Source: UA16 sp002292325 (GTDB lineage Bacteria; Bacteroidota; Bacteroidia; Flavobacteriales_D; Sanyastnellaceae). From it: a DNA stretch of 64,000 bases. The stretch covers positions 1 through 64,000 of the forward strand of contig CALSRC010000012.1 of NCBI GenBank assembly GCA_943788645.1, in the 5' to 3' direction. Of this stretch, positions 33,212-42,799 are shown piece after piece; positions within the stretch are counted from its first letter, which is position 1, and every line of letters starts with the position of its first letter. Position numbers and translations under genes: made by a program. The notes under the pieces were generated by a model, which was not told the DNA's origin, did not search any database, and was given only the letters and a program-made list of their open reading frames with translations.

Positions 33212-34822
33212 ATGATGCATTTCAATAGCTGCAGCCTCAACTGCAAGGAGGTGAGTCGGAGGTTCCTTTTTGTAAGGATTGTCCGTCCGTTCTTTGTTTG
33301 TGGATCGATGGTTTGTGGACTGTTGGGAACAGCATGGACTCAAACGACCTACACTGTTTTGCCAGGAGACACGTTTGCTCGCATAGCACGGGCGCATGAT
33401 TTATCCATGAGCGAATTGCGGGAAGCGAATGAAGAAAGGGGAGTGGATCTATCTCCGGGAGATCGGATTCTGATTCCGGCACCGGTAGTTTTGGCTCCGA
33501 TTGCATTGCCGGGTACTGCTGATGTGCTGGAAGAACTATTGCATACGGTCATTGCAGGAGAAACATTGTTTGCGATTGGCCAACGCTACGGTGTGCCTGT
33601 TGCTGAATTGGAAGGGTTAAACCCGCGGGCCTTGAACGGATTGGAGATCGGAGATGTGGTGGTGATTCGCCGCAAAGGAATAGGGAATCCATCTCACCTT
33701 CTGCTCGATTCCTCGCTTGTCTCTGAGGGCGCTGCCGAGCGCGTCTGGCCGAAGCTCCGCACCGATACATTGCGCGCATTGGTGATGCTGCCTTTCATGC
33801 TGGAGACAGATACCGCAATGGGAGGGGAGTTTGATGCGAAAACTACCCGTCTTCGTGATATTTCTTTGGAGTTTCTTCACGGTGCTCGATGGGCGGCTGA
33901 AATGTTGCGGGATTCGGGATTCACTGTTGCAGTCAGGGCAGTGGATACCGAGCCAGACAGACTGGGGATTTACGCTTGGAATGATGCGGATTTATATTGG
34001 GCTGATGTTGTGCTCGGGCCGTTGCGAAAGGCTGCTTTGGATTCAGTGAATGAAGAATTGCGGTTGTCGGTCATTCCACAATGGGTGCTGACTCCGCAAC
34101 AGACAGCAGTCTGGCACAAGCATCCTTGGGCATTTTCATTGGATGCTCAAACGGAGGCGGGGATGATTCAGCTGGGGGAATTTGCCGCGCTTCAGCATGC
34201 GGGCGATACGGTTTTGATGTTGGAAACAAGAGGCAGTGGAGCAGCTATGGAAGCGGCATTTCGAAAAGGTTTCAATGCAGTCAAGTCTAATTCGACCTCG
34301 CTTCGATCGATTCCTGCCAACGCTCAATTTTGCGAAGGATTGATTGCGGAATTGGACACGAGCAAACTGAATGTCATTGCTGTGCCTGCAGGCCGAGCAG
34401 CGCAATCTCTCGTGGCATACGTGCAAACTGAGTTGCAATTAGCTGATTCGTTCCCGGTTCAACTTTACGGACACCCCCATTCGCGTGATTTTGAATTCAT
34501 GGAAAGTCAATTTCTGGAACGCTCACATTGGACTGTTCCGGTATCGGCTCAAACCCGCTGGACCGATGCGGCCGTAATCAACCAGGTGCAAACGTACCGT
34601 GATTTGTTTGAGACTGATCCCTCGCTTTATGCTTTAGTCGCTTGCGACGCCTTGCGAGAAACTGCGCGTTGGATGGATCAACTCCTTGGTTTGCCCGCTT
34701 CAGTTTATCAGCAAACAAGTTGGGGGTGGGATGACAATTCCGATCGGTGGGTCAATCATTTTTGGACCCTCGAATCCTTCACGGAAGGAGGCTGGTCTGA
34801 GGTTCACGCTCCGCAGGATTAG
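33212..34822 (+). CDS. LysM protein with periplasmic-binding-like domain
   Basis: 536 residues from the ATG at 33212 (a second ATG follows directly), with a signal-like segment PFFVCGSMVCGLLGTAWTQT. Two LysM domains: TYTVLPGDTFARIARAHDLS (~46-90) and HTVIAGETLFAIGQRYGVPV (~118-165). The remaining ~360 residues resemble a type 1 periplasmic-binding fold, as in LysM/amino-acid-binding-like proteins often found beside guaA in Bacteroidota. LysM domains bind peptidoglycan, so the protein should lie in the periplasm. The last four bases overlap the convergent lolA-like gene (34819-34822). Confidence 0.8.
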   Translation: MMHFNSCSLNCKEVSRRFLFVRIVRPFFVCGSMVCGLLGTAWTQTTYTVLPGDTFARIARAHDLSMSELREANEERGVDLSPGDRILIPAPVVLAPIALPGTADVLEELLHTVIAGETLFAIGQRYGVPVAELEGLNPRALNGLEIGDVVVIRRKGIGNPSHLLLDSSLVSEGAAERVWPKLRTDTLRALVMLPFMLETDTAMGGEFDAKTTRLRDISLEFLHGARWAAEMLRDSGFTVAVRAVDTEPDRLGIYAWNDADLYWADVVLGPLRKAALDSVNEELRLSVIPQWVLTPQQTAVWHKHPWAFSLDAQTEAGMIQLGEFAALQHAGDTVLMLETRGSGAAMEAAFRKGFNAVKSNSTSLRSIPANAQFCEGLIAELDTSKLNVIAVPAGRAAQSLVAYVQTELQLADSFPVQLYGHPHSRDFEFMESQFLERSHWTVPVSAQTRWTDAAVINQVQTYRDLFETDPSLYALVACDALRETARWMDQLLGLPASVYQQTSWGWDDNSDRWVNHFWTLESFTEGGWSEVHAPQD

Positions 34823-35478
34823 ATGCGGTTGTCAACCAGGTTTACACCCGGGTATTTCGATGGGTCAAACTTGAAGGTACCTGCTGGCACAATTGCCCGT
34901 GGTTTGAAGGTCAAGACGTCATACGTAACATCGGTTCCCTCTCTGCCTTTGACAACCGCTCGTTTCAGTTCCAAAGCAGACTCGTCAATGAAAAGCTGGA
35001 TGGTATGAAAGGGTTTCGCATCGGCCTCTAACGGGTATAGGTTAATTTGGACCACAGACAATCCGTTGATGTTGGTGACCCCCTTCCACTCCGACTTAAA
35101 ATCATCCTCCCAAATCGTAAAAAGCTTGGAAGGATCCATTCCTTCTTCAGCCATTAAATCGGCGTCATCAATGTAGCAATCGTTTACGGCTGGTTCGTAC
35201 GTCCAGATCGTTACCCCATCTGAAATGATCACGTAGTCGCCGATGTCCAAACTGTACTTATCTCCATCCACGAATATCGTTCCCGATTGTTCTGCTTGAA
35301 AGTCGCTTACCCGATCTTCCATTTTGGAGATGTATGTAGCTTCGATTGATCCATAGGCTTTGGCCTCTGTACTCAATTTATCGAGCAACGCATTTGCATC
35401 CTGAGCCGAAGCCGGGGTGAAGAGGCATAAGAGTAATCCAAAGACCGTCAAAATTTTCATGGTGCGAAGATGCTTCAT
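34819..35478 (-). CDS. lolA: LolA-like outer-membrane lipoprotein carrier
   Basis: 219 residues with signal peptide (ILTVFGLLLCLFTPASAQ). The mature part matches the LolA/LolB half-barrel: ALLDKLSTEAKAYGSIEATY, SGTIFVDGDKYSLDIGDYVI, DGVTIWTYEPAVNDCYIDDA, ending FDPSKYPGVNLVDNRI. LolA proteins shuttle lipoproteins across the periplasm. Its ATG overlaps the ftsK stop (ATGA at 35475-35478), an arrangement common in Bacteroidota, so it is translationally coupled to ftsK. Confidence 0.85.
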   Translation of the reverse strand: MKHLRTMKILTVFGLLLCLFTPASAQDANALLDKLSTEAKAYGSIEATYISKMEDRVSDFQAEQSGTIFVDGDKYSLDIGDYVIISDGVTIWTYEPAVNDCYIDDADLMAEEGMDPSKLFTIWEDDFKSEWKGVTNINGLSVVQINLYPLEADAKPFHTIQLFIDESALELKRAVVKGREGTDVTYDVLTFKPRAIVPAGTFKFDPSKYPGVNLVDNRI

Positions 35479-38078
35479 GCTTCTCCTATCTGCAACATCT
35501 GTTCCAAACTTGCTTCGTCCGGAACCAGAACTTTGCGTGCCTTGGATCCTTCAAAATGACCAATAATTCCGGCATCTTCGAGCTGGTCAATTATTCGGCC
35601 CGCTCGGTTGTAGCCTATTTTTAATTTGCGCTGGAGAAGGGAGGTGGATCCTTGTTGGTGCATCACAATCACCCGAGCGGCTTCTGCGAACATGCTGTCG
35701 CGTTCATCATCGGTGATGTGACCTGTTTCTCCTTTTCCTCCTTCTTCTGTGTACTCTGGGAGCATAAAGGCGTCTGGGTAGCCTTGCTGGCTGCCGATAA
35801 ATTCACAGATGGCTTCGACCTCCGGCGTATCGACAAATCCGCATTGGATGCGAATCAGGTCGTTCCCCGTGCTCAGTAGCATGTCTCCGCGGCCGATCAA
35901 TTGATCAGCACCGCCTGCATCTAGAATGGTGCGGGAATCAATTTTGGAGGTAACCCGGAAGGCGATTCGAGCGGGGAAATTGGCTTTGATCGTACCCGTG
36001 ATGATGTTGACCGAAGGGCGCTGAGTGGCGATGATGAGGTGGATTCCGATCGCTCGCGCTAATTGCGCCAGTCGTGCAATGGGGGTTTCGACTTCCTTCC
36101 CTGCAGTCATGATCAGGTCGGCGAATTCATCAACCACCAAAACGATGTAGGGAAGGTAGCGGTGTCCTTCTTCTGGATTGAGCTTTCGTCGAATAAACTT
36201 GGCGTTGTATTCTGCGATGTTCCGGCATTGGGCTTCCTTGAGGAGGTCGTACCGTTGGTCCATCTCACTGCACAATGAATTCAAGGTGGCCACCACTTTG
36301 GAGGTGTCGGTTATGATGGGGTCTTCTGAGTCAGGTAGCTTTGCGAGGTAATGTCGCTCAATGTGATTGAAAAGGGTGAGCTCCACCTTTTTGGGGTCTA
36401 CCAGAACAAATTTCAGTTGGGAAGGGTGCTTGCGGTAGAGGAGGCTTACAAGCATGGCATTCAGCCCAACAGATTTTCCCTGACCGGTTGCACCGGCCAT
36501 GAGCAGGTGGGGCATTTTGGCTAAATCAAAGACAAACGTCTCATTTGAGATGGTTTTACCAATGGCGATCGGCAAGGCGGCTTTTGAGCTGTTGAATTTA
36601 TCCGAGGCAATTAAGGCGCGCATGGATACAATGTCCGGATTTGAATTCGGAACTTCGATTCCGACGGTTCCTCGCCCAGGAATTGGGGCGATAATCCGGA
36701 TGCCCAATGCTGCGAGGCTGAGGGCAATATCGTCCTCGAGGTTCTTGATCTTGGAGATACGGATGCCCGGTGCGGGCACAATCTCATAGAGCGTAACGGT
36801 AGGGCCGACCTCCGCCGTGATACGGGACACCTCGATGCTAAAGTTTCGAAGGGTTCCCGTGATGCGCTTTTGGTTCTCGTCGAGTTCATCTTTGCTGACT
36901 TGAACTTTCCCATCGCCATGTTCAACCAGTAAATCGAGGTTAGGAAGTTCGTACCGACTCAAGTCCAATGTGGGGTCATACTCGCCGAAATCCTGTACTT
37001 TTTTGTCCAGTTCATCCTCGGTCAATTGCGCTTCGTTATCGGCTAGCTTCACCTTGAAGTCTACATCTGCTTTTTTCGTTTCAAGCACCGGCTCGATTTC
37101 AGATTCTAGCAGAGGCGTTTGTGGCGTGATTTCCCCCGGTACATCTGAGTCTTCTTCGTCCACCGGCTCTTTTTCGCCCGCATCTTGTCCCAAATCACTG
37201 TCGAGGATTTCATCCAAAATATGGTCGGATGCTTCGTTCCATTCAGGAGTTTCGTTTTCCGATTCCGTTACCGGGAAATCTTCAATTTCAGGCGGAGAAG
37301 GCTCCGTTTCGTCCGAGCGATTCCATACATCTGACTCACCATCTTCTGAGATGAACCATTTCTTGATGCCTTTCAAAGAGAAATGCGGAAATTGGTCGAT
37401 TCTCGGCTGCAAGTAAAACATGGCCATTGAGGCGATGATTCCCAAAATGACCATGCCACTTCCGAGCATGCCCAGATAGAGCAACCCCATGTCCGTGCTG
37501 TATCTGCCGGTTGCTCCAACCCAATGGTCCCAGCCGCTGTGCCCCCAATGGCCTGTAAGTGTGGCCATGTAGCCACCAATCCATGGAGTAAAGAGCATCC
37601 ACAGAAGAGAGAGTCGGAACCACTTGCCTCTATTTGAAATTGGACGTTGTGTAATCAGCGGCCAAGCGACCAGGGAGAGAAGAACGGGCCAAGCCAAAGC
37701 TCCGATGCCAAAGCCTTGTCGACCAATCCAAAAAGCGAAATAGGCACCTCCAGCTCCCAACCAATTCCGGAATGGCTCTCGGGCGGATTCCATTCCTTCC
37801 TTTCCTAGCCCTTCTGATACGAGTGCATAGTCGGCAGCACCTGTGAACAATCCAGCGACCAAAGAGAGTGCGAGGAATAGGGCTCCTGCAAGCAAGAGAG
37901 TTCCACCTGCAGCCTGCAACCTGGCATCCTTTAAAACTTTGGTGAGCGCAGTCCACCTGCGACCCGAAGGACGAAGAGTCTTCTTTTTTGCCTTGGCCTT
38001 TGCCTTCGTCTCGGAAGCGGACTTGGGGTCTTGCTTGAGGCGGTTTTTCGGTTTCTGGCTGGGCTTGGATTTGAACAT
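35475..38078 (-). CDS. ftsK: DNA translocase FtsK/SpoIIIE
   Basis: 867 residues from the ATG at 38076-38078 (MFKSKPSQKPKNRLK); upstream in-frame residues lie in the promoter region. A basic start is followed by four membrane helices (~50-230), an acidic, Glu/Ser-rich linker (~250-360), the alpha domain, and the beta RecA-like motor with Walker A GATGQGKSVGLNAML and Walker B IVLVVDEFADLIM. The C-terminal gamma winged helix reads SLLQRKLKIGYNRAGRIIDQ, which recognises KOPS-like sites. It moves chromosome DNA at the septum. Divergent from rpmG; coupled to lolA downstream. Confidence 0.95.
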   Translation of the reverse strand: MFKSKPSQKPKNRLKQDPKSASETKAKAKAKKKTLRPSGRRWTALTKVLKDARLQAAGGTLLLAGALFLALSLVAGLFTGAADYALVSEGLGKEGMESAREPFRNWLGAGGAYFAFWIGRQGFGIGALAWPVLLSLVAWPLITQRPISNRGKWFRLSLLWMLFTPWIGGYMATLTGHWGHSGWDHWVGATGRYSTDMGLLYLGMLGSGMVILGIIASMAMFYLQPRIDQFPHFSLKGIKKWFISEDGESDVWNRSDETEPSPPEIEDFPVTESENETPEWNEASDHILDEILDSDLGQDAGEKEPVDEEDSDVPGEITPQTPLLESEIEPVLETKKADVDFKVKLADNEAQLTEDELDKKVQDFGEYDPTLDLSRYELPNLDLLVEHGDGKVQVSKDELDENQKRITGTLRNFSIEVSRITAEVGPTVTLYEIVPAPGIRISKIKNLEDDIALSLAALGIRIIAPIPGRGTVGIEVPNSNPDIVSMRALIASDKFNSSKAALPIAIGKTISNETFVFDLAKMPHLLMAGATGQGKSVGLNAMLVSLLYRKHPSQLKFVLVDPKKVELTLFNHIERHYLAKLPDSEDPIITDTSKVVATLNSLCSEMDQRYDLLKEAQCRNIAEYNAKFIRRKLNPEEGHRYLPYIVLVVDEFADLIMTAGKEVETPIARLAQLARAIGIHLIIATQRPSVNIITGTIKANFPARIAFRVTSKIDSRTILDAGGADQLIGRGDMLLSTGNDLIRIQCGFVDTPEVEAICEFIGSQQGYPDAFMLPEYTEEGGKGETGHITDDERDSMFAEAARVIVMHQQGSTSLLQRKLKIGYNRAGRIIDQLEDAGIIGHFEGSKARKVLVPDEASLEQMLQIGEA

Positions 38079-38183
38079 CGTTGGGTTGGCCTTGTCAATG
38101 CATAAAGCTAAACGTTGAAACCAGCGGGTGGCGTATATTTCCACTGGTTTTTCCACGTGAGATTGTTGGGTTTGCAAAAAGGC

Positions 38184-38214
38184 CTTGTTACCTCACGAGG
38201 ATTCGCTATATTTG
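38184..38214 (+). promoter_or_regulatory. Bacteroidota promoter for rpmG operon
   Basis: CTTG at 38184-38187, a 19-base spacer and TATATTTG at 38207-38214, a full TAnnTTTG match. The ATG of rpmG follows 18 bases later. Confidence 0.7.
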
Positions 38215-38232
38215 CACCCCAATTCTCGAAAG

Positions 38233-38415
38233 ATGGCCAAGAAAGGCAACCGCGTACAAGTGATTCTAGAGTGCACTGAGCACAAAACTTCTGGCATGCC
38301 AGGAACTTCTCGATACATCACCACCAAGAACCGGAAAAATTCTCCGGATCGAATTGAATTGAAAAAGTATAACCCGGTGTTGCGCAAGAATACCGTCCAC
38401 AAAGAGATTAAATAA
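38233..38415 (+). CDS. rpmG: Ribosomal protein bL33
   Basis: 60 residues, start MAKKGNRVQVILECTEHKTS and a middle YITTKNRKNSPDRIELKKYN with C-terminus RKNTVHKEIK, the full bL33 pattern. The zinc-binding Cys pairs of some bL33 forms are absent, so it is the C-minus form. It heads a unit with the DUF4295 gene eight bases downstream. In many Bacteroidota rpmB (bL28) precedes rpmG, but here the upstream gene is divergent ftsK. Confidence 0.95.
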   Translation: MAKKGNRVQVILECTEHKTSGMPGTSRYITTKNRKNSPDRIELKKYNPVLRKNTVHKEIK

Positions 38416-38423
38416 TCTGAGTC

Positions 38424-38579
38424 ATGGCAAAGAAAACAGTAGCATCGTTGCAGACAGGCGGCGGAAAGCAGCACACGAAAGTGATCAAGATGATTCGCAA
38501 CGCGAAGTCGGGTTCCTATTCTTTTCGTGAAGAGGTCGTGCACAACGACGATGTCAAAGATTGGTTGGGCCGCGACTAA
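38424..38579 (+). CDS. DUF4295 small ribosome-associated protein
   Basis: 51 residues, MAKKTVASLQTGGGKQHTKV then MIRNAKSGSYSFREEVVHND, ending DWLGRD. The family is nearly confined to Bacteroidota and is always near rpmB/rpmG and ftsY; I recall it being described as ribosomal protein bL38 in Flavobacterium ribosomes, which I cannot verify here. It is cotranscribed with rpmG and followed by a strong terminator. Confidence 0.85.
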   Translation: MAKKTVASLQTGGGKQHTKVIKMIRNAKSGSYSFREEVVHNDDVKDWLGRD

Positions 38580-38606
38580 AATCGCTGGACTTGCCACAAA
38601 CGATTT

Positions 38607-38639
38607 GGGCCGAACTCCAGCGGAGGCGGCCCTTTTTTT
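38607..38639 (+). terminator. Intrinsic terminator after DUF4295 gene
   Basis: Stem GGGCCG (38607-38612) with CGGCCC (38627-38632), an inner CTCC/GGAG pairing, and a run of seven T. It separates the ribosomal unit from ftsY. Confidence 0.85.
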
Positions 38640-38660
38640 GTCATATTATTTTCGAAATCG

Positions 38661-39635
38661 ATGAGTTTTTTTAAGCGCATTTTTTCAGGGAAACAAAAAG
38701 AGAGCCTTGATACGGGACTTGAGAAGTCACGGTCGAACGTTTTTCAAAAGCTGACCAAGGTGTTTACCGGTCGCCGCCGGGTCGATGAGGATTTGATGGA
38801 GGATTTGGAGGAGGCATTGATTACCGCTGATGTCGGGGTGGAAACGACCATGAAGATTTTGGATCGGTTGCGCAAGCGAGCTCGATTTGAGGCGTATGCG
38901 GAAGTAGAGGAACTCTATAACATGCTGAGAGAGGAGATTGCGGGGTTGTTTGAGGGCAATGAATCAGGCCCCGTTGCGCGTTTGGCTTCACCGCATGTGG
39001 TGATGGTGGTCGGTGTCAATGGAGTTGGCAAGACGACGTCAATTGGCAAGCTCGCTTGGCGCTACAAACAATCAGGAAAGCGTGTCTTATTGGGAGCCGC
39101 GGATACGTTCAGGGCTGCCGCCATAGATCAATTAAAAGTATGGTCTGAACGGGCAGATGTCGACATTATAGCCCAGCATATGGGGGCTGATCCAGCGGCA
39201 GTGGCGTATGATACGTTGGAAGCAGCAGTGGCCAGAAATTCTGAGGTTGTCATCATCGATACAGCCGGTCGCCTTCACAACAAACGGGGATTGATGGAGG
39301 AATTGACGAAAGTTCGGCGAATCATGGATAGAATCGTTCCCGGTGCACCGCATGAAGTGTTGCTGGTTTTGGATGGCTCGACAGGTCAAAACGCGGTGGA
39401 GCAAGCGAAGCAATTCACTTCGGCGACGGAAGTGACGGGTCTGGTTCTCACGAAGTTGGATGGAACGGCCAAAGGCGGAGTTGTTCTGGCCATTTCTGAC
39501 CAACTGAACATTCCTGTTCGGTACGTTGGCATCGGAGAAAAAATGGAGGACTTACAGGATTTTGAAATGATTGAATTCATCGACAGCTTGCTCCCAGAGA
39601 ATTGGGAGGACGCAGCCCAATCCGCTCAATCTTAA
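38661..39635 (+). CDS. ftsY: Signal recognition particle receptor FtsY
   Basis: 324 residues without the long acidic A domain of enterobacterial FtsY. N domain ~20-90 (VDEDLMEDLEEALITADVGV); G domain with P-loop VGVNGVGKTTSIGKL, DTFRAAAIDQLKVW, DTAGRLHNKRGLMEEL, TKLDGTAKGG and the closing VRYVGIGEKMEDLQDF. It docks SRP-ribosome complexes at the inner membrane. The gene follows the ribosomal pair, as usual in this phylum, and leads into rimO nine bases later. Confidence 0.95.
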   Translation: MSFFKRIFSGKQKESLDTGLEKSRSNVFQKLTKVFTGRRRVDEDLMEDLEEALITADVGVETTMKILDRLRKRARFEAYAEVEELYNMLREEIAGLFEGNESGPVARLASPHVVMVVGVNGVGKTTSIGKLAWRYKQSGKRVLLGAADTFRAAAIDQLKVWSERADVDIIAQHMGADPAAVAYDTLEAAVARNSEVVIIDTAGRLHNKRGLMEELTKVRRIMDRIVPGAPHEVLLVLDGSTGQNAVEQAKQFTSATEVTGLVLTKLDGTAKGGVVLAISDQLNIPVRYVGIGEKMEDLQDFEMIEFIDSLLPENWEDAAQSAQS

Positions 39636-39643
39636 TCTGTACT

Positions 39644-40957
39644 ATGAGAACACGGACAACACGCGCCCGCAAAGTCAACGTAATCACCTTAGGTTGTGCC
39701 AAAAACATCTACGATTCCGAGGTGCTTATGGGGCAGTTGAGAGCCAACTCATACGAGGTTGAACATGAAAGCAAAAAAGACGATGCCGGCATCGTCATAG
39801 TCAATACCTGTGGATTCATAGAAAGCGCGAAGCAAGAGAGCATCGATACGATTTTGCAATTTTCCGAAGCGAAAAAAGCAGGACTCGTAGACCGGGTCTA
39901 CGTCACAGGATGCTTGTCTGAACGTTACAAGGATGAATTAAGCGATGGCATTCCTGAAGTGGATGCCTGGTTTGGAACACGCGATTTGCCTCGGTTATTG
40001 AAGACGCTGAAGGCCGATTATAAGAAAGAACTGGTCGGCGAGCGATTGCTCACGACTCCTGCTCACTATGCATACCTGAAGATCGCGGAAGGTTGTGACC
40101 GCCCTTGTGCGTTTTGTGCGATTCCGTTGATGAGAGGAAAGCATGTTTCGACTCCCATGGAGGATTTGGTGAAACAAGCAGAGATGCTGGTGGCGAATGG
40201 CACGCGTGAGCTTATTCTGATCGCTCAGGATTTGACATACTATGGGTTGGATATCTACAAGAAACGAGAACTGGCCAGCTTGGTGGATCGGTTGAGTGAT
40301 GTGGAGGGGTTGGATTGGATTCGATTGCATTACGCATTCCCGACCGGTTTTCCCATGGACGTGCTTGATGTCATGGCAGCGAAACCCAATGTCTGCAATT
40401 ACTTGGATATGCCGTTGCAGCATGCATCTGATGAAATGCTCAAGTCCATGCGGCGTGGAATTACGCAGGAAAAGATGGATCGGTTGATCGGAGACATTCG
40501 CAACCGCGTTCCTGAAATTGCCTTGCGAACGACGCTCATTTGCGGATTTCCTGGTGAAACAGAGGCTCACCATGAGGACATGTTAAAATGGACTGAACGG
40601 ATGCGGTTTGACCGGGTTGGTTGCTTCACATACTCCCACGAAGAGAACACCCACGCTTATAGCATGCAAGATGATGTTTCGGAGGAAGTCAAGAAAAAGC
40701 GGGTCGATGAAATCATGACTCAGCAGGCTGGCATTTCATTTGAGCTCAACCAAAAATTTGTGGGTACGCAACAGCGCGTGCTCATTGACCGGCTGGAGGA
40801 CGGACAATGGATTGGAAGAACGGAGTGGGATTCCCCGGATGTAGACAACGAGGTCCGAATTACCGCAGCCGACGATGTGCATTTGCGAATCGGTGACTTT
40901 GTCATGGCACAGATTGATTCGGCCACAGAATTTGATTTGCATGGGCGATTGGCGTGA
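39644..40957 (+). CDS. rimO: Ribosomal protein uS12 methylthiotransferase RimO
   Basis: 437 residues from the ATG at 39644 (MRTRTTRARKVNVITLGCAK). The MTTase N-terminal domain holds three cluster Cys (TLGCAKN, VNTCGF, VTGCLSER). The radical SAM motif is GCDRPCAFCAIP, and a C-terminal TRAM domain ends the protein. NTCGFIESAKQES and the overall pattern favour RimO over MiaB. It methylthiolates an Asp of uS12. It lies nine bases after ftsY and overlaps queE by 17 bases. Confidence 0.95.
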   Translation: MRTRTTRARKVNVITLGCAKNIYDSEVLMGQLRANSYEVEHESKKDDAGIVIVNTCGFIESAKQESIDTILQFSEAKKAGLVDRVYVTGCLSERYKDELSDGIPEVDAWFGTRDLPRLLKTLKADYKKELVGERLLTTPAHYAYLKIAEGCDRPCAFCAIPLMRGKHVSTPMEDLVKQAEMLVANGTRELILIAQDLTYYGLDIYKKRELASLVDRLSDVEGLDWIRLHYAFPTGFPMDVLDVMAAKPNVCNYLDMPLQHASDEMLKSMRRGITQEKMDRLIGDIRNRVPEIALRTTLICGFPGETEAHHEDMLKWTERMRFDRVGCFTYSHEENTHAYSMQDDVSEEVKKKRVDEIMTQQAGISFELNQKFVGTQQRVLIDRLEDGQWIGRTEWDSPDVDNEVRITAADDVHLRIGDFVMAQIDSATEFDLHGRLA

Positions 40958-41555
40958 AGTGAATTATCCGGTGATGGAGCGGTTTTTTACCGTTCAAGGT
41001 GAAGGGGCTTTTACGGGAGCCTCCGCCTGGTTTATCCGTTTAGGTGGTTGCGATGTAGGCTGTGCATGGTGCGATGTGAAAGAAAGTTGGGATGCTGAGG
41101 CGCATCCCAAGATAGACGCGGGGACGCTGGTGAACGAAGCCGTTGAATCGGGTGCACCCATCTGTGTCATTACAGGAGGAGAGCCTGCCATGCATGATTT
41201 GACATCCTTGACCAAGGGCCTTCAATCGGTTGGATTGCGCACCCACATTGAAACATCTGGAACACATGCACTCACGGGTGACTGGGATTGGGTGACGTTT
41301 TCTCCGAAACGGTTCAAGGCTCCATTGGATGCCATTTACGATCAATCCCATGAATTAAAGGTGGTGGTGGTCAATCGACACGATTTGAAATGGGGGGAAG
41401 AACATGCACTTCGGATGCCGCCTGAAGCCGTTTGTTATTTTCAGCCTGAATGGGACCGCCGCGAAAAAGTCCTTCCGCACATCATGGAACACCTTCGGAT
41501 CCGTCCGAATTGGCGGATTAGCCTGCAAACACACAAGTACTTAGGGTTGCCTTGA
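40941..41555 (+). CDS. queE: 7-carboxy-7-deazaguanine synthase QueE
   Basis: 204 residues from the ATG at 40941. Radical SAM cluster motif CDVGCAWCDVKESWD, preceded by FTVQGEGAFTGASAWFIRLG and followed by ITGGEPAMHDLTSL, IETSGTH and SPKRFKAPLD. It converts 6-carboxytetrahydropterin to carboxydeazaguanine in queuosine synthesis. The CxxxCxWC form is typical of QueE in Bacteroidota. The start lies inside rimO, so the two are probably cotranslated. Other queuosine genes are not in the window. Confidence 0.9.
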   Translation: MGDWREVNYPVMERFFTVQGEGAFTGASAWFIRLGGCDVGCAWCDVKESWDAEAHPKIDAGTLVNEAVESGAPICVITGGEPAMHDLTSLTKGLQSVGLRTHIETSGTHALTGDWDWVTFSPKRFKAPLDAIYDQSHELKVVVVNRHDLKWGEEHALRMPPEAVCYFQPEWDRREKVLPHIMEHLRIRPNWRISLQTHKYLGLP

Positions 41556-41575
41556 TATAGCCAAGCCGAGATGGC

Positions 41576-42682
41576 TCAGTTGATTAGCCGCAACTTGAGC
41601 TCAGCAGATAGCGGTTGTGCTCTGCAGCACAGGACCATACCATCGGCTTTTTCTTGTTCGGTTAGTCCGCTAATTCCTTCTCGCTGTACCTGCCCTTCAA
41701 TGACTTGGGCTTGGCATGACAAACATATTCCGCCTCGGCAGCTACTGGGAACATCGATGCCAGCTTGATGTGCAGCCTTGAGAATGGACTGTCCCTCGCC
41801 GTGCATTCGAAAAGATCGAACGCCGTTGTCTTGTTCAATTTCAACATCGCAGTGGGGCCTGGAACTGCTGGGCGTGCCTCCGTTTTTCACCTCACTTTCA
41901 TGGCTCAATGCCCTGTCCGTGAAGTACTCGGTATGTCGCTGTGCCATCGGGATATTGAGCGCATCCAATCCCCGATGTACTTCTTCCATCATACCGTGTG
42001 GACCACTGATTAAATACCGCGCATCGAGGATGCCTGGCTTATTGCGTAACCAACGCGTTACATTGTCTCTTTTGATTCGATTCGCGTCAGGTGAATCGCT
42101 TTTGATGGTATCCGTGTAAAGCTGATAAGCCGCCACGCGATCGTGGCCGCGGAACGAGAGAAAATCCTCTTTTAGCAGCTGCCGGCGTTCCGAAGGACTC
42201 GAATGATAAAGCGTAAAATGGTGGGGAAGATCGCTTTCCATGGCCCGCTGTAAGCAGCTGAACACGGGTGAGATCCCAATTCCTCCAGAGAAGGCTATGA
42301 AGTCTTGCGGTGCAGCATTCCATTCAGTTTGCCAGAGGTTGTTTCCTCGGCCTACCATGTCCAATGCCATTCCGGGCTGAGCTTCAGAATGAAAAAACCG
42401 ACTGGCTTGACCTCCGCGCACGTTTTTGACCAAGAATTCGAGTTCATTCGATTCACCAGAAGAAATCACGGAATAACTTCGCTGCACCCTAGGCTCCGTG
42501 GGTAGTAGAAATGAAATGTAAGCGCCACCCCATTCGAATGTGGAGTTTTTGTTGGGTCTTGCTGTGGTCGGGCTGTTGGCTGTAGCGGCGGATTTTGAAA
42601 TGCGAACGCGCACCGCCTCAGGGCCGTCCTTGAGAATGGATTGAATTTTCCAACTACCGTATGTCGCATGCGCCATGCGCAT
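41576..42682 (-). CDS. Ferredoxin-NADP reductase with 2Fe-2S domain (PaaE/Hmp-reductase-like)
   Basis: 368 residues. FAD-binding barrel first (RSYSVISSGESNELEFLVKN), then the NAD(P)-binding half (FIAFSGGIGISPVFSCLQRA, YLISGPHGMMEEV), then a plant-type ferredoxin domain with cluster Cys in SSCRGGICLSCQAQV and a fourth in MVLCCRA. This order matches PaaE and related electron-transfer reductases for oxygenases. No paa genes lie near, so the partner oxygenase is unknown. It converges with queE. Confidence 0.85.
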   Translation of the reverse strand: MRMAHATYGSWKIQSILKDGPEAVRVRISKSAATANSPTTARPNKNSTFEWGGAYISFLLPTEPRVQRSYSVISSGESNELEFLVKNVRGGQASRFFHSEAQPGMALDMVGRGNNLWQTEWNAAPQDFIAFSGGIGISPVFSCLQRAMESDLPHHFTLYHSSPSERRQLLKEDFLSFRGHDRVAAYQLYTDTIKSDSPDANRIKRDNVTRWLRNKPGILDARYLISGPHGMMEEVHRGLDALNIPMAQRHTEYFTDRALSHESEVKNGGTPSSSRPHCDVEIEQDNGVRSFRMHGEGQSILKAAHQAGIDVPSSCRGGICLSCQAQVIEGQVQREGISGLTEQEKADGMVLCCRAQPLSAELKLRLIN

Positions 42683-42799
42683 ACTACCCGTTGGACGGTC
42701 AAAAGTTCTGCAAACGGTCTAATTCTTCTGATTGGTGTGCCTGAGCTGTTCAAATACCAGCTTGAATGGATGCCATGCTCCAAACGGATGGAGTCACCT

